NCBI GenBank assembly: GCA_932521035.1
Contig: OW051495.1
Location: 9,610,001-9,674,000, forward strand
Direction: 5' to 3'
Length of the DNA stretch: 64,000 nucleotides
From: Oscheius dolichura
Taxonomy: Eukaryota > Nematoda > Chromadorea > Rhabditida > Rhabditidae
Below the pieces are notes generated by a model. It saw only the letters and a list, made by a program, of their open reading frames with translations. It did not search any database and had not been told where the DNA came from. Below, one piece after another: positions 1 to 10,564 of this stretch. Each line of letters starts with the position of its first letter. Position 1 is the stretch's first letter. Both the position numbers and the translations under genes were made by a program.

Positions 1-114
1 CTAGGAATCGACATGAATCGGTTCTCGGCAGACCACCTTCTTTTGGATACGAGCAAACTGGCCGATCGGATTTGGTGAAACGACCTTCTAGAAACGTCTA
101 TTCAGCGTTAAACG

Positions 115-1277
115 TTAGCTAACTTTTTTCATGAGGACTCGCAGAATATGCCTTCGATACGGTCGGAAACTAAACACGTAGGCTATACAGGTGACAGGGA
201 AGAGGCCACCCGCGCTGGCTAACAATATGTTTATGAGATCTGTTGTGCCCTGATTACAGCAAAGGGTCACTTACCAGCTCTGGGAGAATTGTACATAAGG
301 GCAAAAACAAGACTAGGTACAATAAAAATACCGACGCTTGACATATTGAACACCTAAATGAGATACGGTTTTAAAGATATGAACCTACCAAAGGCATTAG
401 AGAGGTTAGTACAGCAATATGATCCTTTCTGTCTTTCGCCGAGATCAATTTTCTACTAACTTCCACCGTCCGATATATTGTTATTGTGCACACAAATATG
501 ACAGCAACCTCGGCAATACAGGAAGCAAGAATCAGGACAATAATAACAGTAGCCCATGGGTTGCTCTCTGTTCCAACTACCACCACTTTTGGGCTTAGAA
601 AATCTTTATAGTTGATTTTGTAGGTTTCCAAGAGACCCATTTTCCATTCCAGTTGTGTTTTATAATGTATTGCTAGGAGTATTAGCGGAACCGGAAGAAT
701 ACTCCCAAGCGCATAGAAACAACCATAAATAACATATTGGATCCACCACTTCTTGAAAGGATGATGCTTGGGTATTACGCAATCCATACGGTAAAAGAAT
801 AGGGGACACACTGCCCCGGAAGCGCCTGAATGATTTAATTGAATGGGCAAAAGATTATTAATTAAGCTTACAAACCACCAAATGGATCAAGACGGCAAAT
901 TGAATGTCAGGGGAGACGCCGAGTTGAGTCCAGATTCCTGAACTACTGCCAGCGATATACGGTAGATAAATTAGAGGAGGAGAGAATATGGTTAATTGAA
1001 GTTCAAATAACATCCCACTGTAAATATATTTCGGTTAAAAGGATACTGTAAAGATTCCCAACCCTATTATATGATAGACAATAAAACGCCGAAAAGTTAG
1101 TGACTGATTCGGAGGGGATTTGAAGATGACCATGTAGCAGGCAAAAAGAGCAGCAAAGACAGCAATTATACACCATATCTGCCGGATTAAAATAAGGGTT
1201 ACTGTAGTGATTACACTCACCTTGAGTACAGTAAACATCCATACGGGATTCGGGTTGAAATAGGAGTTTTCAGACAT
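115..1277 (-). CDS. 7TM chemoreceptor, Str/Srh-superfamily-like
   Basis: A nematode-type seven-transmembrane receptor of about 330 residues can be spliced without a break. The start is the ATG at 1277. A first hydrophobic segment follows residue 20, then come a short exon with LQLTIFSPPLIYLPYIAG, a long exon (371-850) starting ASGAVCPLFFYRMD, and two short 3' exons. The last one ends FRPYRRHILRVLMKKVS, a typical TM7/C-tail junction. Introns are 35-46 nt and alternate in phase. One junction (around 1035-1070) needs a weak donor, GTTGGG, to keep frame. By family analogy it would act in chemosensory membranes through G proteins, with unknown ligand. The exon with FFYRMD resembles the receptor fragment at 31.6-32.3 kb. 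I see no disabling lesion. The assignment within the superfamily is by pattern only. Confidence 0.75.
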
Positions 1278-1441
1278 TTATCATAAGCGTGATAGATGGA
1301 AAATCAGTTGAGGCATTACGGCATTTAGCTAGGAACAGGTGAAATGAGGCTAATTTTCTCATCAACTTTGTTCGTACATGTTCCTTCTCTTGTTCATGAA
1401 CACTGCGTAGGCGAACAAATTAGTAAGCTGTGTGAACTGGG

Positions 1442-1696
1442 GTGGACCTACTTCATTTTTTAAATATTTTTAACCAAATACGTGCAGGAAATTCATTCTG
1501 GCTGAGCTGTAAACGACGCTGGAAAGAACTCAGCGAGAGCAATTTAGTGGTATACGATAGAGCCACAGAAGTGGAGAAATTTGGACGGTGGCCCACGGTT
1601 AAAACTGGAAGGTATCACCATGGGGTGGAGTACCCCATGGATCAAAAAATTCAGGTAAACCGTAAACCATCAAATAGGCCATTTCCAAGCCTTTAG
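1442..1696 (+). other. Possible isolated exon, weakly F-box-like
   Basis: An open stretch lies between an acceptor-like site (…CGTGCAG near 1490) and a donor-like site (TTCAG|GTAAAC near 1652). It encodes FWLSCKRRWKELSESN, faintly like the helix pair of an F-box. No start exon, downstream exon or full domain could be found, so it may be a remnant or chance. Apart from this, the stretch 1280-2010 holds only a tRNA-like repeat. Confidence 0.2.
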
Positions 1697-1767
1697 CCCT
1701 CAAAGATGCCGGTGAGGATATTTTGAATATTCAAATTTCCCATTTGAATTTGAAATAAGTGCATTTT

Positions 1768-1880
1768 TCGCAAAAATTTCAGTCTCGGCGGGGATGGAAC
1801 CCGCGCCTGGCGCGCTGAAAGCCAACCGGTCCCGGACCTGCTTTCGGTCAAGTATGTGACCATCACTACTGTTTATGTCT
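1768..1880 (-). repeat. Degenerate tRNA-like sequence
   Basis: Read on the minus strand this has a T-arm-like motif (GCGGG, loop TTCCATC, CCCGC) with a B-box-like GGTTCCATCCC and an upstream A-box-like TGGTCACATACTTG. The acceptor strands do not pair and no proper anticodon arm forms. It is therefore read as a decayed tRNA-derived repeat, not a tRNA gene. Confidence 0.3.
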
Positions 1881-2012
1881 CCGTGGGCTCGGTCGAAAAA
1901 CAGACTACACAACAATTGTTTCGATGAGCGTTCCCTGGCAGAACGGCTCTCATGGGCTCAATTCAATATCTATAATAGCTCACAAGTCTCGTCCTTCTTC
2001 ACTTCAAGCAGA

Positions 2013-2278
2013 ATGGCCCGTCTAGTTGTAAGTTTCGTCCACGTTATTCACCTCCACCTTCCTTACTTCAGCTGTTGTCCCTTTGCCTCTTCATGGCTTT
2101 CTCTACCATCAGTGGCCACGGTGCTTGCTATTGGACCGAATGTGAATACCGTAGAGGACTCAAGTGTCCTGAGAACTACTTTGTACCCATCGGAGAAGGC
2201 AATTCTGCAGCTTGCTGGTGGCCTCCTTTGTCAAAGCAAGACTATTGCTGTGAAGACGATTATCCTTCATCTGGATAA
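2013..2278 (+). CDS. Small secreted cysteine-rich protein
   Basis: Two exons (2013-2027 and 2072-2278), joined across a 44-nt GT-AG intron, give a protein of about 73 residues. It begins with a signal peptide (MARLVLLSLCLFMAFS…) followed by a short mature part containing CYWTECEYRRGLKC, then AACWW and QDYCC. The spacing (C, C, C, C, final CC) partly resembles the secreted protein at 49.3-49.9 kb, which also ends YCC. Such small disulphide-rich proteins are often cuticle, glandular or defence products, but no named family is recognised. The signal peptide only appears after splicing, which supports this model over the unspliced frame. Confidence 0.65.
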
Positions 2279-2654
2279 ATGAAACATCCTCGAGAATCTT
2301 ATGATCTTTCTGTTTGACAAGTTCCTCTTTCCTTTTTTATGGGCCCTCTATCTGCAAAATACTTCGTCCGTTTCTCGAAATTGCTTTCTGTTAGCAAATT
2401 TTTTTTTTGAAAATAGGAACAGAATAACAGTTTAACGTCCCAAATAACGCCTTGGACTCCGGCTGAACCGCGTGTTGCTATGGGGCATGCTGTCATAAAC
2501 AAGGATGAAAGTTGGTCTGCGCAGGCAGAAGAAGTCGCCTCTGCAGAAATCAGACCTTCCCATAAATGGGGAAGGTTGTTTAACAAAGGAAAATAAAGAA
2601 TTGGATTGTTTGTTTGAGTTTTGTAGCTGTGTAGAAAGAAAGGAATAACACGAA

Positions 2655-3835
2655 TCAACAGGAACTGGGATAGATAATAATTGTCGGTGTTTGAGATGTT
2701 TTTTTGGGTCTATTGTACCAGTACATAACATATCTGCAAAAAATTATCATGAGAATAGCTTCAAAAGACGAATCCAACCCGTCTAGAGCCAAATGAGCCT
2801 GCCAAATGGCTGTATTCACTATAAATTGCCACCAAATGGCCGAAGACCAAGCCAGCGCATAGATTCCACCTAGCATGTCAACAATGTAGAGAATATCCTG
2901 CACAAAATTCTGAATTCTCCATTTTTAAAAGTAAAGCCATAAATCTACCTGTATCAACATCCGCCGATTCATTTTTTCACGTACTAGTGAGGATCTATCG
3001 CTTCGAATCGCTCTCTAAATATGGTACATACTGTGAAAAGGTTCCTATACCATGATAAACGTTATTTTAAGAAAGGTTAAAACATTCATAACTGTAGAGA
3101 TAACGGTAAGTACTTCTATGATGTAGAGCAATATATAATTGTTTTCATTAGCGCATTCAGAAAATGTGGTCCATGATAAAGTAGGCAGATCATACATATA
3201 GGCACAATTTTCTGAATGGGGAGTTTTTTAGGCGATAACATTTAAAACGAACCTTTAATTATTCCTCGTAGAGACAGAGGAAGCACCGTAACCAGACAGA
3301 ATGCTATTCCGAGCTGAAAGGAGAAGACTGTACTGCCTTGAAGAGAGATAATTACCAGTTTTATTGCTTTTCCTCGACTATTTCTGAATTTTAAAGGACA
3401 GAATGCGGCTAGGAATCGATTAACAGTCATGCAGAAACTGATCGGAGGACCCATTCCGAAGAATAGAGTGTTTATCAGCCCGGCAAAGACATTTACGAAT
3501 TCGGGTAGAAAGAACCGATTCCTGTACAAATATAACTTATTAGGCGATCGGAGACAACTCACACTAATGTGACTGGACCAGACCACAGAAATGAAGCCAG
3601 TAGGACCAAAATATTGCAGATTGATTTGAAGCTAAACATTTTTATCAGGGTAGAAAGAATAAATACCTGCAGAAATAGTGAAAAGCCCCGTTATATAGAG
3701 GATTTCGCAACATAAGATACACGTAACCATTGACAACAATTCCAAGGCCGGAAACCTTACAAAATAGGCTTCAAACTTTGGCAGAATACCTACCACAACT
3801 TGATAAATGCCACATATTAATCGAGTGTGATTCAT
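2655..3835 (-). CDS. 7TM chemoreceptor, Srx-like
   Basis: Eight short exons splice to about 300 residues without a frame break. Start is the ATG at 3835 (MNHTRLICGIYQVV), followed by TM1 (GIVVNGYVYLMLR), TM2 with LASFLWSGPVTL, TM3 with SFCMTVNRFLAAFCPLKFR, an ectodomain with paired cysteines (ENCAY…SECAN), TM6 (QDILYIVDML) and TM7 (WWQFIVNTAIWQAHLALDG, then YVMYWYN). Srx receptors in Caenorhabditis share the W-x-F … W-x-x-H-x-x-DG pattern near TM7 and R-x-x-A-x-x-P-L-K at the end of TM3, which is why I place it there. Every intron position matches its plus-strand paralogue at 5.9-7.4 kb. Role: membrane chemoreception, ligand unknown. Confidence 0.75.
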
Positions 3836-4641
3836 AACAGCAAATTGATGGAGCCAACAAGAAAAAGGAAAGTGTTAATTTGAGGCTTGATTGACAATAA
3901 TGTTTTCGTTTATCTGTGGACAATCAGGCTCGTTAAAACCCACAGAAGGAAAAAAGAGAGCTGGTCGATGTTTTCTCATAAGTTATGAGTCATAAACTAG
4001 CAACATACCAAAAACAATTCCTGGATTAGTCGGAAATCAGGGAAATACCTACGGTCAAAGAGTTCTCATTCAAAGTGGAGTCAAGGTATCAAAACACGAG
4101 GAAGAGGAAGGGTACTAAAAAGTTCGCTCCAGATGACTTTTTCCCCATTGATATAGTCCACTTTCAACGAATATTCCCCGGATTCAAATTTGGCGGCGCG
4201 TCTCCGCTATGGGACCATGTCTGAAAGCTTCCTGGTCCCGTCAAGGAGAGGGTTTTCCGCGGAATATCCGTTGGAAATGGACTATAAGCAAGATGATCAC
4301 GACATAGATGTAGAGAAGGACTCGAGTTCTGAAAACTTTTTATGGATGTATAAAGTAGAAAGTATGTGAATTCCCAGAAGCTACATCCAATTAGGTGCTT
4401 TTAATTCGGAGTAGAGCGTTTCTTCTAGAAGGAGCGTTCATAGCTGTTTCCATAGTTCGTCTTTTTCTATGCTAAAGTTAGTGATCACGGGAAGTGAGAT
4501 TACTACATTCTAGGCGGGGATCTCTTTCCCATTCTTTTGGTCAGAAAACCTACCCTAGCTTCAAACGGAATTTGTTAGACGGTAGGCTTTTCTCTTAAGG
4601 AATATCTAGCAGAAGAAATTCCATGGTTTAGTTACTGTTAA
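3836..4641. other. No gene recognised
   Basis: AT-rich intergenic sequence between the Srx-like gene and the 4.6-kb MITE. I see no open frame with splice sites and no clear repeat. Confidence 0.5.
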
Positions 4642-4852
4642 AGGAGCAGTGCGGTCGGGGGAAACAGTTACGGTAAATGGGCGTCGGCACACTGGGTACT
4701 TTCTGACAGTCACCTGACTCCTTCAGCAAAAAAATTGGAAAAACGAATGCAAAATAAACGAGAAAATGGTAAAAAAACTAAATGAAATCGGAATTCAAAT
4801 GCGATTTTCGCGGGCCGTTGGTGGCACTTTTTCCCCCGACCGCACAGCTCCT
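4642..4852. mobile_element. TTAA-flanked MITE (piggyBac-like target site)
   Basis: A 211-bp element starts AGGAGCAGTGCGGTCGGGGG and ends with the near-exact reverse complement (one mismatch in the first 20 bases). It is flanked on both sides by TTAA (4638-4641 and 4853-4856). TTAA duplication plus short terminal inverted repeats and no coding capacity is the pattern of a non-autonomous piggyBac-type element. The terminal sequence is related to the copies at 52.4 and 56.0 kb (AGGAACAGTCTGGTCGGG); the interior is different. Confidence 0.75.
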
Positions 4853-5860
4853 TTAAAAACAGTTGTTGGAACATTGAGGAAAGGCACCCGAGGACGGATT
4901 ATAGGTGTAGATTACTGTAATACAACAAGAAGAATTTTTCTCTATTTTGCTTCATACTTGCAGAATTGTGCGGATCAACGCATATGGTTCTGAGCTGGAC
5001 CGCATATGAAGATGCACTCTTAGAAATGTAGGAAGCAGCGTTGCGAACGCAACTTCAGCATTATCTTCAGTCAGAAGTACCTATACTCTTTTCTAAAAGA
5101 ACCACTAGCCGGATGAAACATACCAAAAACTTACCGAAGTGTTAGAATGGAGCAGTGCCTCAAATCGATTGCAATTTCGACTGTTCAAATGGACCTGCCA
5201 AGGTTTTAAAATTTTCAAGAGCATCGAACATTGGTCTGTCGTACATGCGCTGAAATACAGTGGAAGGCGGAGAGAAGAAGGGAAGAACTGACCACATAAT
5301 CAACTTTCTTTGGTTCTGTGTTCCGGAATATGAAACGGAATTATCGCCCGCTCCTCTCCTTCAATAATGGTTGAACTAGGCCTAACACAAGCAACATGGA
5401 CTGAAATCCGCAGTGACACAACTATTCAGTCTTCCCCTTCCGTCGACTTCAATTGGTTCAATTGATGAAGTTCTTGAAGAGGATTTCAATGGACTGTGAA
5501 CCTCCAGACTTCTGTTATTTTTCTCCCCATTTCACTGAAATTTGAAAAAAGTCCTCAAGTACTCCTAATTTCTTACAATTATCTTATGGGAAGAGAGGAA
5601 AAACAAAGTAAGCGTTCATCGTGCACCGGCCTCTTCCAGTTATAGGGTACATTTTGCTCGGCTGTAGAGACTTCTTTTTTCCTATCTATAAAGAGGTGCT
5701 CTTTGTTGCGCGTAGTTTTTCTTATGACCGCTTCTTACTCACCTCTTCTTATTTTCCGTTATCGTCATCTCGCCTTTCAGTAGATTTCCCGCTCTGGTAA
5801 GCCTAGCCTAACTACAGCTTTCCCACACAAAGTATCAACGGGTCCGATAAGTAGGTCCCT
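4853..5860. other. No gene recognised
   Basis: Intergenic sequence upstream of the plus-strand Srx-like gene. Open frames here are short, lack splice context and include antisense shadows of that gene's first exons. Confidence 0.45.
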
Positions 5861-7415
5861 ATGGAGATTTCTCTTCGTATTGCTGGTGGATCGTATGTCA
5901 TGATTGTAAGTTCTAATCTCGTTCAAATAAGGATCGTCGGCTTTCAGATGGGAATTCTGGGAATATTGATAAATGGTAAAGTCTTCTTCATGTTGAGAAA
6001 ATCTACCCACAAGACAGCTTTTCACTATTTCTGTAGGTAAGGCCCTATTCCTATCCTCCCAATACAGTAGGAGTCTAGAGCTCGAGCAGTTTTCAACTGT
6101 TGTACTCTTTTTGGAGTAGTCTTCTGGTCGGGGCCTGTGACATTACTGTAAGTGAAGCGGCAGCTGCCTTTCGATCTCTCCAATTTGTTCAGGAACCGCT
6201 ATTACCTTCCCTATACGTACAATGTTTGGATCGGTCAATTCAGTGGCCAGCTCTCCTTTTCCATGGGTCCTATGTTGGCGTTCTGTATGACTGTCAATCG
6301 CCTCTTCGCTGCCTATCTTCCTCTCCAGTTTAGAAGTACTAATAAGGGAAACTACATGACGCTCGTTAGTTTTTCTGCCCTTTTGTATACTGCAAAATGT
6401 GTATCACACTACGGACCACATTTTGTAGTCATTTAGATCCCATGCATAGATTTTTACGGGCCAATAGGCGTGAATTCATGTCTAATCTGGTAATGTTGCA
6501 CACGGAAAATGAATACGATGACGACGGCGAAGAGCCTCGCCTACACGAATTTTGAAATTGTACGGTTGCTCAGCTGAAAACACACAAAAATATCAAAAGG
6601 AATACCTGTAATTATACTTTTAGAATGGGAAATAATATAAACAAGGGGTAGGCTTCAATCATCAGACTCCTCTGCTCGAAATAAACGAAAAATTGTTCCA
6701 GGGATCGACAGCTATTTGCTTCGTTCCAGCTTTTGCTCTATTTTTGTATGGAATTGTAAAAGGTACGTTTTAAATTTAACTTAAAAATTAGGATAATGCA
6801 TAGAAAAGTGTGCTTATCTCTACAGCTTGGAAACGCTGTCGTGGTATTGTGAATCTGAATGTGCAATCGAAGCCAGCACATTCATGTTGTATGGAATACT
6901 TTTAATCGCCTCTGCAGCTACTGTAATTAATATTTTAACATTTGCAAAACTCTACATGAGTATGGTTAGTTCACCATTATTTCAAGAAAATAACGCCGGT
7001 TTCCAGCAGAGAGTAACTCAAGATGCTTTAGTGATATCGCGAACTAGGGGGCACTATAGAATGCTCTTTCAAGTAAGTTTCCTCCTTTCCAAATAAACAA
7101 AAATTGGTTTAGAATTTTATCCAAGATCTGCTCTACGTAGTGGATATGTTAGTCGGAATGTTCGGCTATACTTTGAATGAAGCAATGTGGTTTCAATTTA
7201 TCGTCAATTCAGCCTTCTGGCTGACGCATATTACAATTGATGGGTAAGTTTTTATAAAACGCTTAGAAACCGCATTGCATCTAACAGAAATAGTTTCTAG
7301 ATTTGTAATGTATTGGTACAATCGTCATCGGTCCGAGACTTCGACTATTACAAGTTTGCGAAAGAATAATACAAGCACAACGCATGCTCAAGCTCGTACT
7401 TCACCTAGAACTTAA
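5861..7415 (+). CDS. 7TM chemoreceptor, Srx-like (paralogue of 2.7-3.8 kb gene)
   Basis: The exon-by-exon layout matches the minus-strand Srx-like gene. First exon is 5861-5905 (MEISLRIAGGSYVMI), then GILGILINGKVFFMLRKS, an exon with FWSGPVTLLN, an exon with LAFCMTVNRLFAAYLPLQFR, an ectodomain KCAYLYSLETLSWYCESEC, then QDLLYVVDML, FQFIVNSAFWLTHITIDG and a C tail ending RTSPRT at 7415. The intron after the TM4 region is unusually long (about 320 nt, roughly 6384-6703), whereas the paralogue has none there; the sequence inside is unrecognised. All other introns are about 40-60 nt. Function by family: chemoreception at sensory membranes. Head-to-head orientation with the other Srx gene suggests an inverted duplication that has since diverged strongly. 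Confidence 0.7.
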
Positions 7416-7596
7416 AATAAACCCGTCTCTTACTTTTACAACTAAAATACATGTGCTTCTCCTTGTGCGAATAACAAAGAAGATTTTTTAAATCGACGTT
7501 ATTGATCCTGTTTTGTGTTTTCGACTTTAGAAACTCTTTCTGATTAGCTAGGAATTGGGAATATATATTTATGTAAAAATAAATAGAAGAAAAAGA

Positions 7597-8361
7597 TCAA
7601 CAAACATTTGATTCTGCCGATATGTGTCGTTTAATATCATCAAATTCCTTGAGTAGAATCTCTGCTTCGGCAATAACATGAAACATTCGTTCTCGGCCGG
7701 CTTTTCTATCCATTTCCACTGTATCTAGTAAAGTAGACGAATTAGGAACCTAAACAACTTATTTTTTGTGAAAAAAATAAACAAGCATGTAAAAGGAAGA
7801 ATAAAACAAACCTCTTCTTTGCCTAGTAACAATTCCATATCTACTGAATCATAATCTGGCAATTTAACTGTTGTGGTAGAAAATTCAGCAGCTAAAACTC
7901 ATAAATAACAAATAAATCAGAGGCAACTAACTTTCTTTGTTTATCAAATTTTGAAATTCAACATTGAGCTTTTCTAATTCGTTAATAAGATCTTGAATCG
8001 GTTCCTTATTTTTTGCACTGAAAATGAAAACATTTAATAACAGTAGCAACAAATCAAACCTATTTAGAATCAGTAATGCTCTTTGCAATCGTCTTGTAGT
8101 ATTGATAAGTTCTTTTTTCCTTGGAGTTTCTGTTGCCGTGCAGGTTTCGTGACTTTCACCGCAGCAGCTGCTACCTCCTTCATGTTCAGCACATTTAGGA
8201 ATGTCTGCTTTCTCGCGATAATCATGCGTAAATATATCAAACTAAAAAATAAACAATAAATAAAAAATAAACATCAAATTTGTTACCTGCTGATTTAGAA
8301 ATCCATTTTGATCAAGTGCTCTATCAGTATCGTGTGAATTATCCTCCAAATTATCGGCCAT
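7597..8361 (-). CDS. Hypothetical acidic coiled-coil protein
   Basis: Five exons splice in frame from the ATG at 8361 (MADNLEDNSHDTDRALDQNG) to the stop at 7597, giving about 195 residues. Visible features are a CCGESHETC cluster near residue 50, then heptad-rich segments (KELINTTRRLQRALLILN; QDLINELEKLNVEFQNL) and a C-terminal helix with EAEILLKEFDDIKRHI. No enzymatic motif is visible. The helical C terminus is vaguely reminiscent of small cytoskeletal or vesicle-tether subunits, but I do not assign a family. It is the last gene of the minus-strand cluster, 217 bp downstream of the MKRN2OS-like gene. It is preceded by a TTTAG acceptor-like site close to the ATG, as expected for a trans-spliced operon member. 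Confidence 0.6.
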
Positions 8362-8578
8362 TTCTATATTACCTAAATTTAGCATAAAATACAATGTAAT
8401 TGCAACAATTAGATGTATATTTCCAAATAAATGGATAGCAACAAATAGAGAAGGAAGCGAAGAAAACATACAATTTATCACAACGTATCCCTGGCAACCG
8501 ACGAATATTCAGAAACAACGAATGATTACGTATTGCGTAATCAGATGCAAGTCTTTCTTCGAAGACTTGCCTTCCTAG

Positions 8579-9606
8579 TCAGCCAATCAAAATAGAACCT
8601 CTCTCTTGCACTTTACTGACCAGAGAACAATATTTTATTGCCTTCTTCAACGAATCCTAGAAATAAAGCATAAAAATAACTCAAAATAAAGAAAAAGAAG
8701 CGAAATAAATGAGAAAATGTGAAGCGTAAACAAACCTGTACAAATTCAGCAACAAAATGAACTTTTGTATAGTTTCGGCAGTTTATGAAGCGTAAAAATT
8801 CCATAACAAAATCAAAACAGTTCCAATCTATGTCGTTATATATCTGAAAATATTTATTTATGAAAATATGGAAGAAATTTACTGGTCCTTGGAATTTATT
8901 CTGGTTTTGATTGATATATGAGAAAAGCGACTGATCAAACCAGTTATTCTCATCATTTTGGAACTGAAATAATTTATTTTATTCGAAATATCATAAAACA
9001 ATACCTGATAGACCAGGATTGATTTATTCCAAGCTGATTCCTCTGCCGTTATACCATTTGTCCAGTAGGAATGGATAACTGATTGGGAATCGGATATTCC
9101 AACATGCAGATCATCTCCTAGTTTATAGCTGAATACTTCTATTTTTAGAGGGAAAATAGGATGAAATCTTACGATAGGAAGAAGCCACTGGTCGGTTTTA
9201 TGACAATCGCGCATCTGGCATTGGCCTGCTCGACGAAGGGACTTGGCAGGGGGTTGTTGGACCAGTCTCCATCCTAAAAATAGACGTCTAATTATGTTAT
9301 TTTCTTAGTATAGAGTAGAGGGTTAGTACCCTGGTATTCTTCACCCTTGCTCAGCAGTCAAGAGTGACCCCTTTTTCCGAGCGAGAAGCAGGATGGAAGG
9401 CGCCGTGACAAACTCGAGCTCAACTGGCTTCCAGAGTTTCGCAGCGACGATTTTGAAACTGCCAGCGGAGAAAAAGAAAATAGAAACCAACTCACATCAC
9501 TGTAAGGGACTCCACAATCCGGACAAGTTGTGGTATAGGCATCCGGCGCCATTACCAGTACCCGCGTGGCACAACCTGTATGCTGGAGGTAGGTCAGGAA
9601 ATGCAT
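8579..9606 (-). CDS. MKRN2OS-like protein
   Basis: This gene reads from the ATG at 9606 through several exons to 8579. The N terminus has a zinc-ribbon-like TCPDCG. An exon with KPVELEFVTAPSILLLARKK matches the 'PV-x-L … S-x-L-L' strand of the MKRN2 opposite-strand protein family. The core YKLGDDLHVGISDS, then …WNKSILVYQ…, NWFDQSLFSY, DWNCFDFVMEFL, and a tail with KKAIKYCSLV follow that family's order closely (DLHVGV, W..L, NCY.FV, A.KYI.LY). The family's biochemical role is unknown. Most introns are clear (35-80 nt), but joins around 9340-9480 are unresolved: one exon needs an uncertain donor to stay in frame. It sits 136 bp downstream of the RNase H2C-like gene, and CCCAG directly precedes its ATG. 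Confidence 0.65.
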
Positions 9607-9741
9607 TCTGGGAATTACATTTTACTCTGTTCAAAACATTGGATTCAAAAGATTTTTAGGATCAGAACCTCTAAGAAATAAAGGAGAAGTGAAGTGAAAT
9701 GTTTATTGGAGATCATGCCAGTACAGAGAGGAAATAAGGCA

Positions 9742-10491
9742 TCAATCGTCGGCAAGGGCAGCGGAAACCCGAAGAGTTGTGTACATTTTAGCCGGTAGAG
9801 AATGTTTTCCCGGCTCGCGGTCCCATTCCCAATGGGTGAAGCCGTCTTTTCGATCGATTACATCAAAACGACGTGTTTCGGCTGAATATTTCTCTTATTT
9901 TTAGTTTATTCGGACGACATACCAATAGAATTCGGTCTCTCCTTCAGAACAAACAGCTCGTAGCCCTCGGGGACGGGAACATGGTGGCCTTCTAGACCAC
10001 GGCCTCGGAAAGTCGCCTTAGACAGGCCGTTTTCGCTCTTTGTCTGGATGAAATACCTGGAAGAATGAATTTTCCAGGGAGTTCACAAATAAGGGCCCCA
10101 TCCTGACCCAATTTGCCTTTCCATAAAGCCGACCACCGGTTTACAAGGCCGTTTGATGGCCTGATCCGGCTACACTTGAGAATTTTCGAATTTCTTTTGA
10201 GATAAAATCGTCAAAAAGGTTTGTAGATTTTGTCTGAAGGTGGTGAAACAAGCGAACGAGTTTCTGATCTCATAAACAACCAGTTTTTCAGCCGTCGCAT
10301 TGGTTTTGGGGTCAAATTCCCGAAAAATATCAAGATCTCGATTCCTTTAAAAATTAAACAAATACTCACCCGTTAATATTGGCTGGGCCGGTATATTCAA
10401 TTTTACAAGGAATAGAATGAAGCTCCTTTTCTGGAAGGGAGCCGCCTTTACCCAGGGAGATGGTACAAGCTGGGGCGGCGGTGGATGACAT
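9742..10491 (-). CDS. RNASEH2C: Ribonuclease H2 subunit C
   Basis: Subunit C is a non-catalytic, structural part of the RNase H2 heterotrimer, which removes ribonucleotides and RNA:DNA hybrids from DNA in the nucleus. The sequence shows the signature exons. Near residue 25 is LHSIPCKIEYTGPANIN; after a long intron comes FRGRGLEGHHVPVPEGYELF (family pattern F-R-G-R-x-L-x-G … P-x-G-Y); the last exon has FTHWEWDREPG, matching the T-Y-W-x-W/Y-D region. Start is ATG 10491, directly after a TCAG acceptor; stop at 9742; about 135 residues, close to family size. The first intron is long for this window (about 300 nt) and I see no gene in it. The polyadenylation-like AATAAA lies shortly after the stop. 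Immediate neighbour upstream, 73 bp away, is a FANCL-like gene. Confidence 0.8.
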
Positions 10492-10564
10492 TCTGAAGAT
10501 ATTCTCACTCTTTTAAAAAAAGAAATATCAAGAAATAAATTTAAAATAAAGAATAAAAAAGAGA

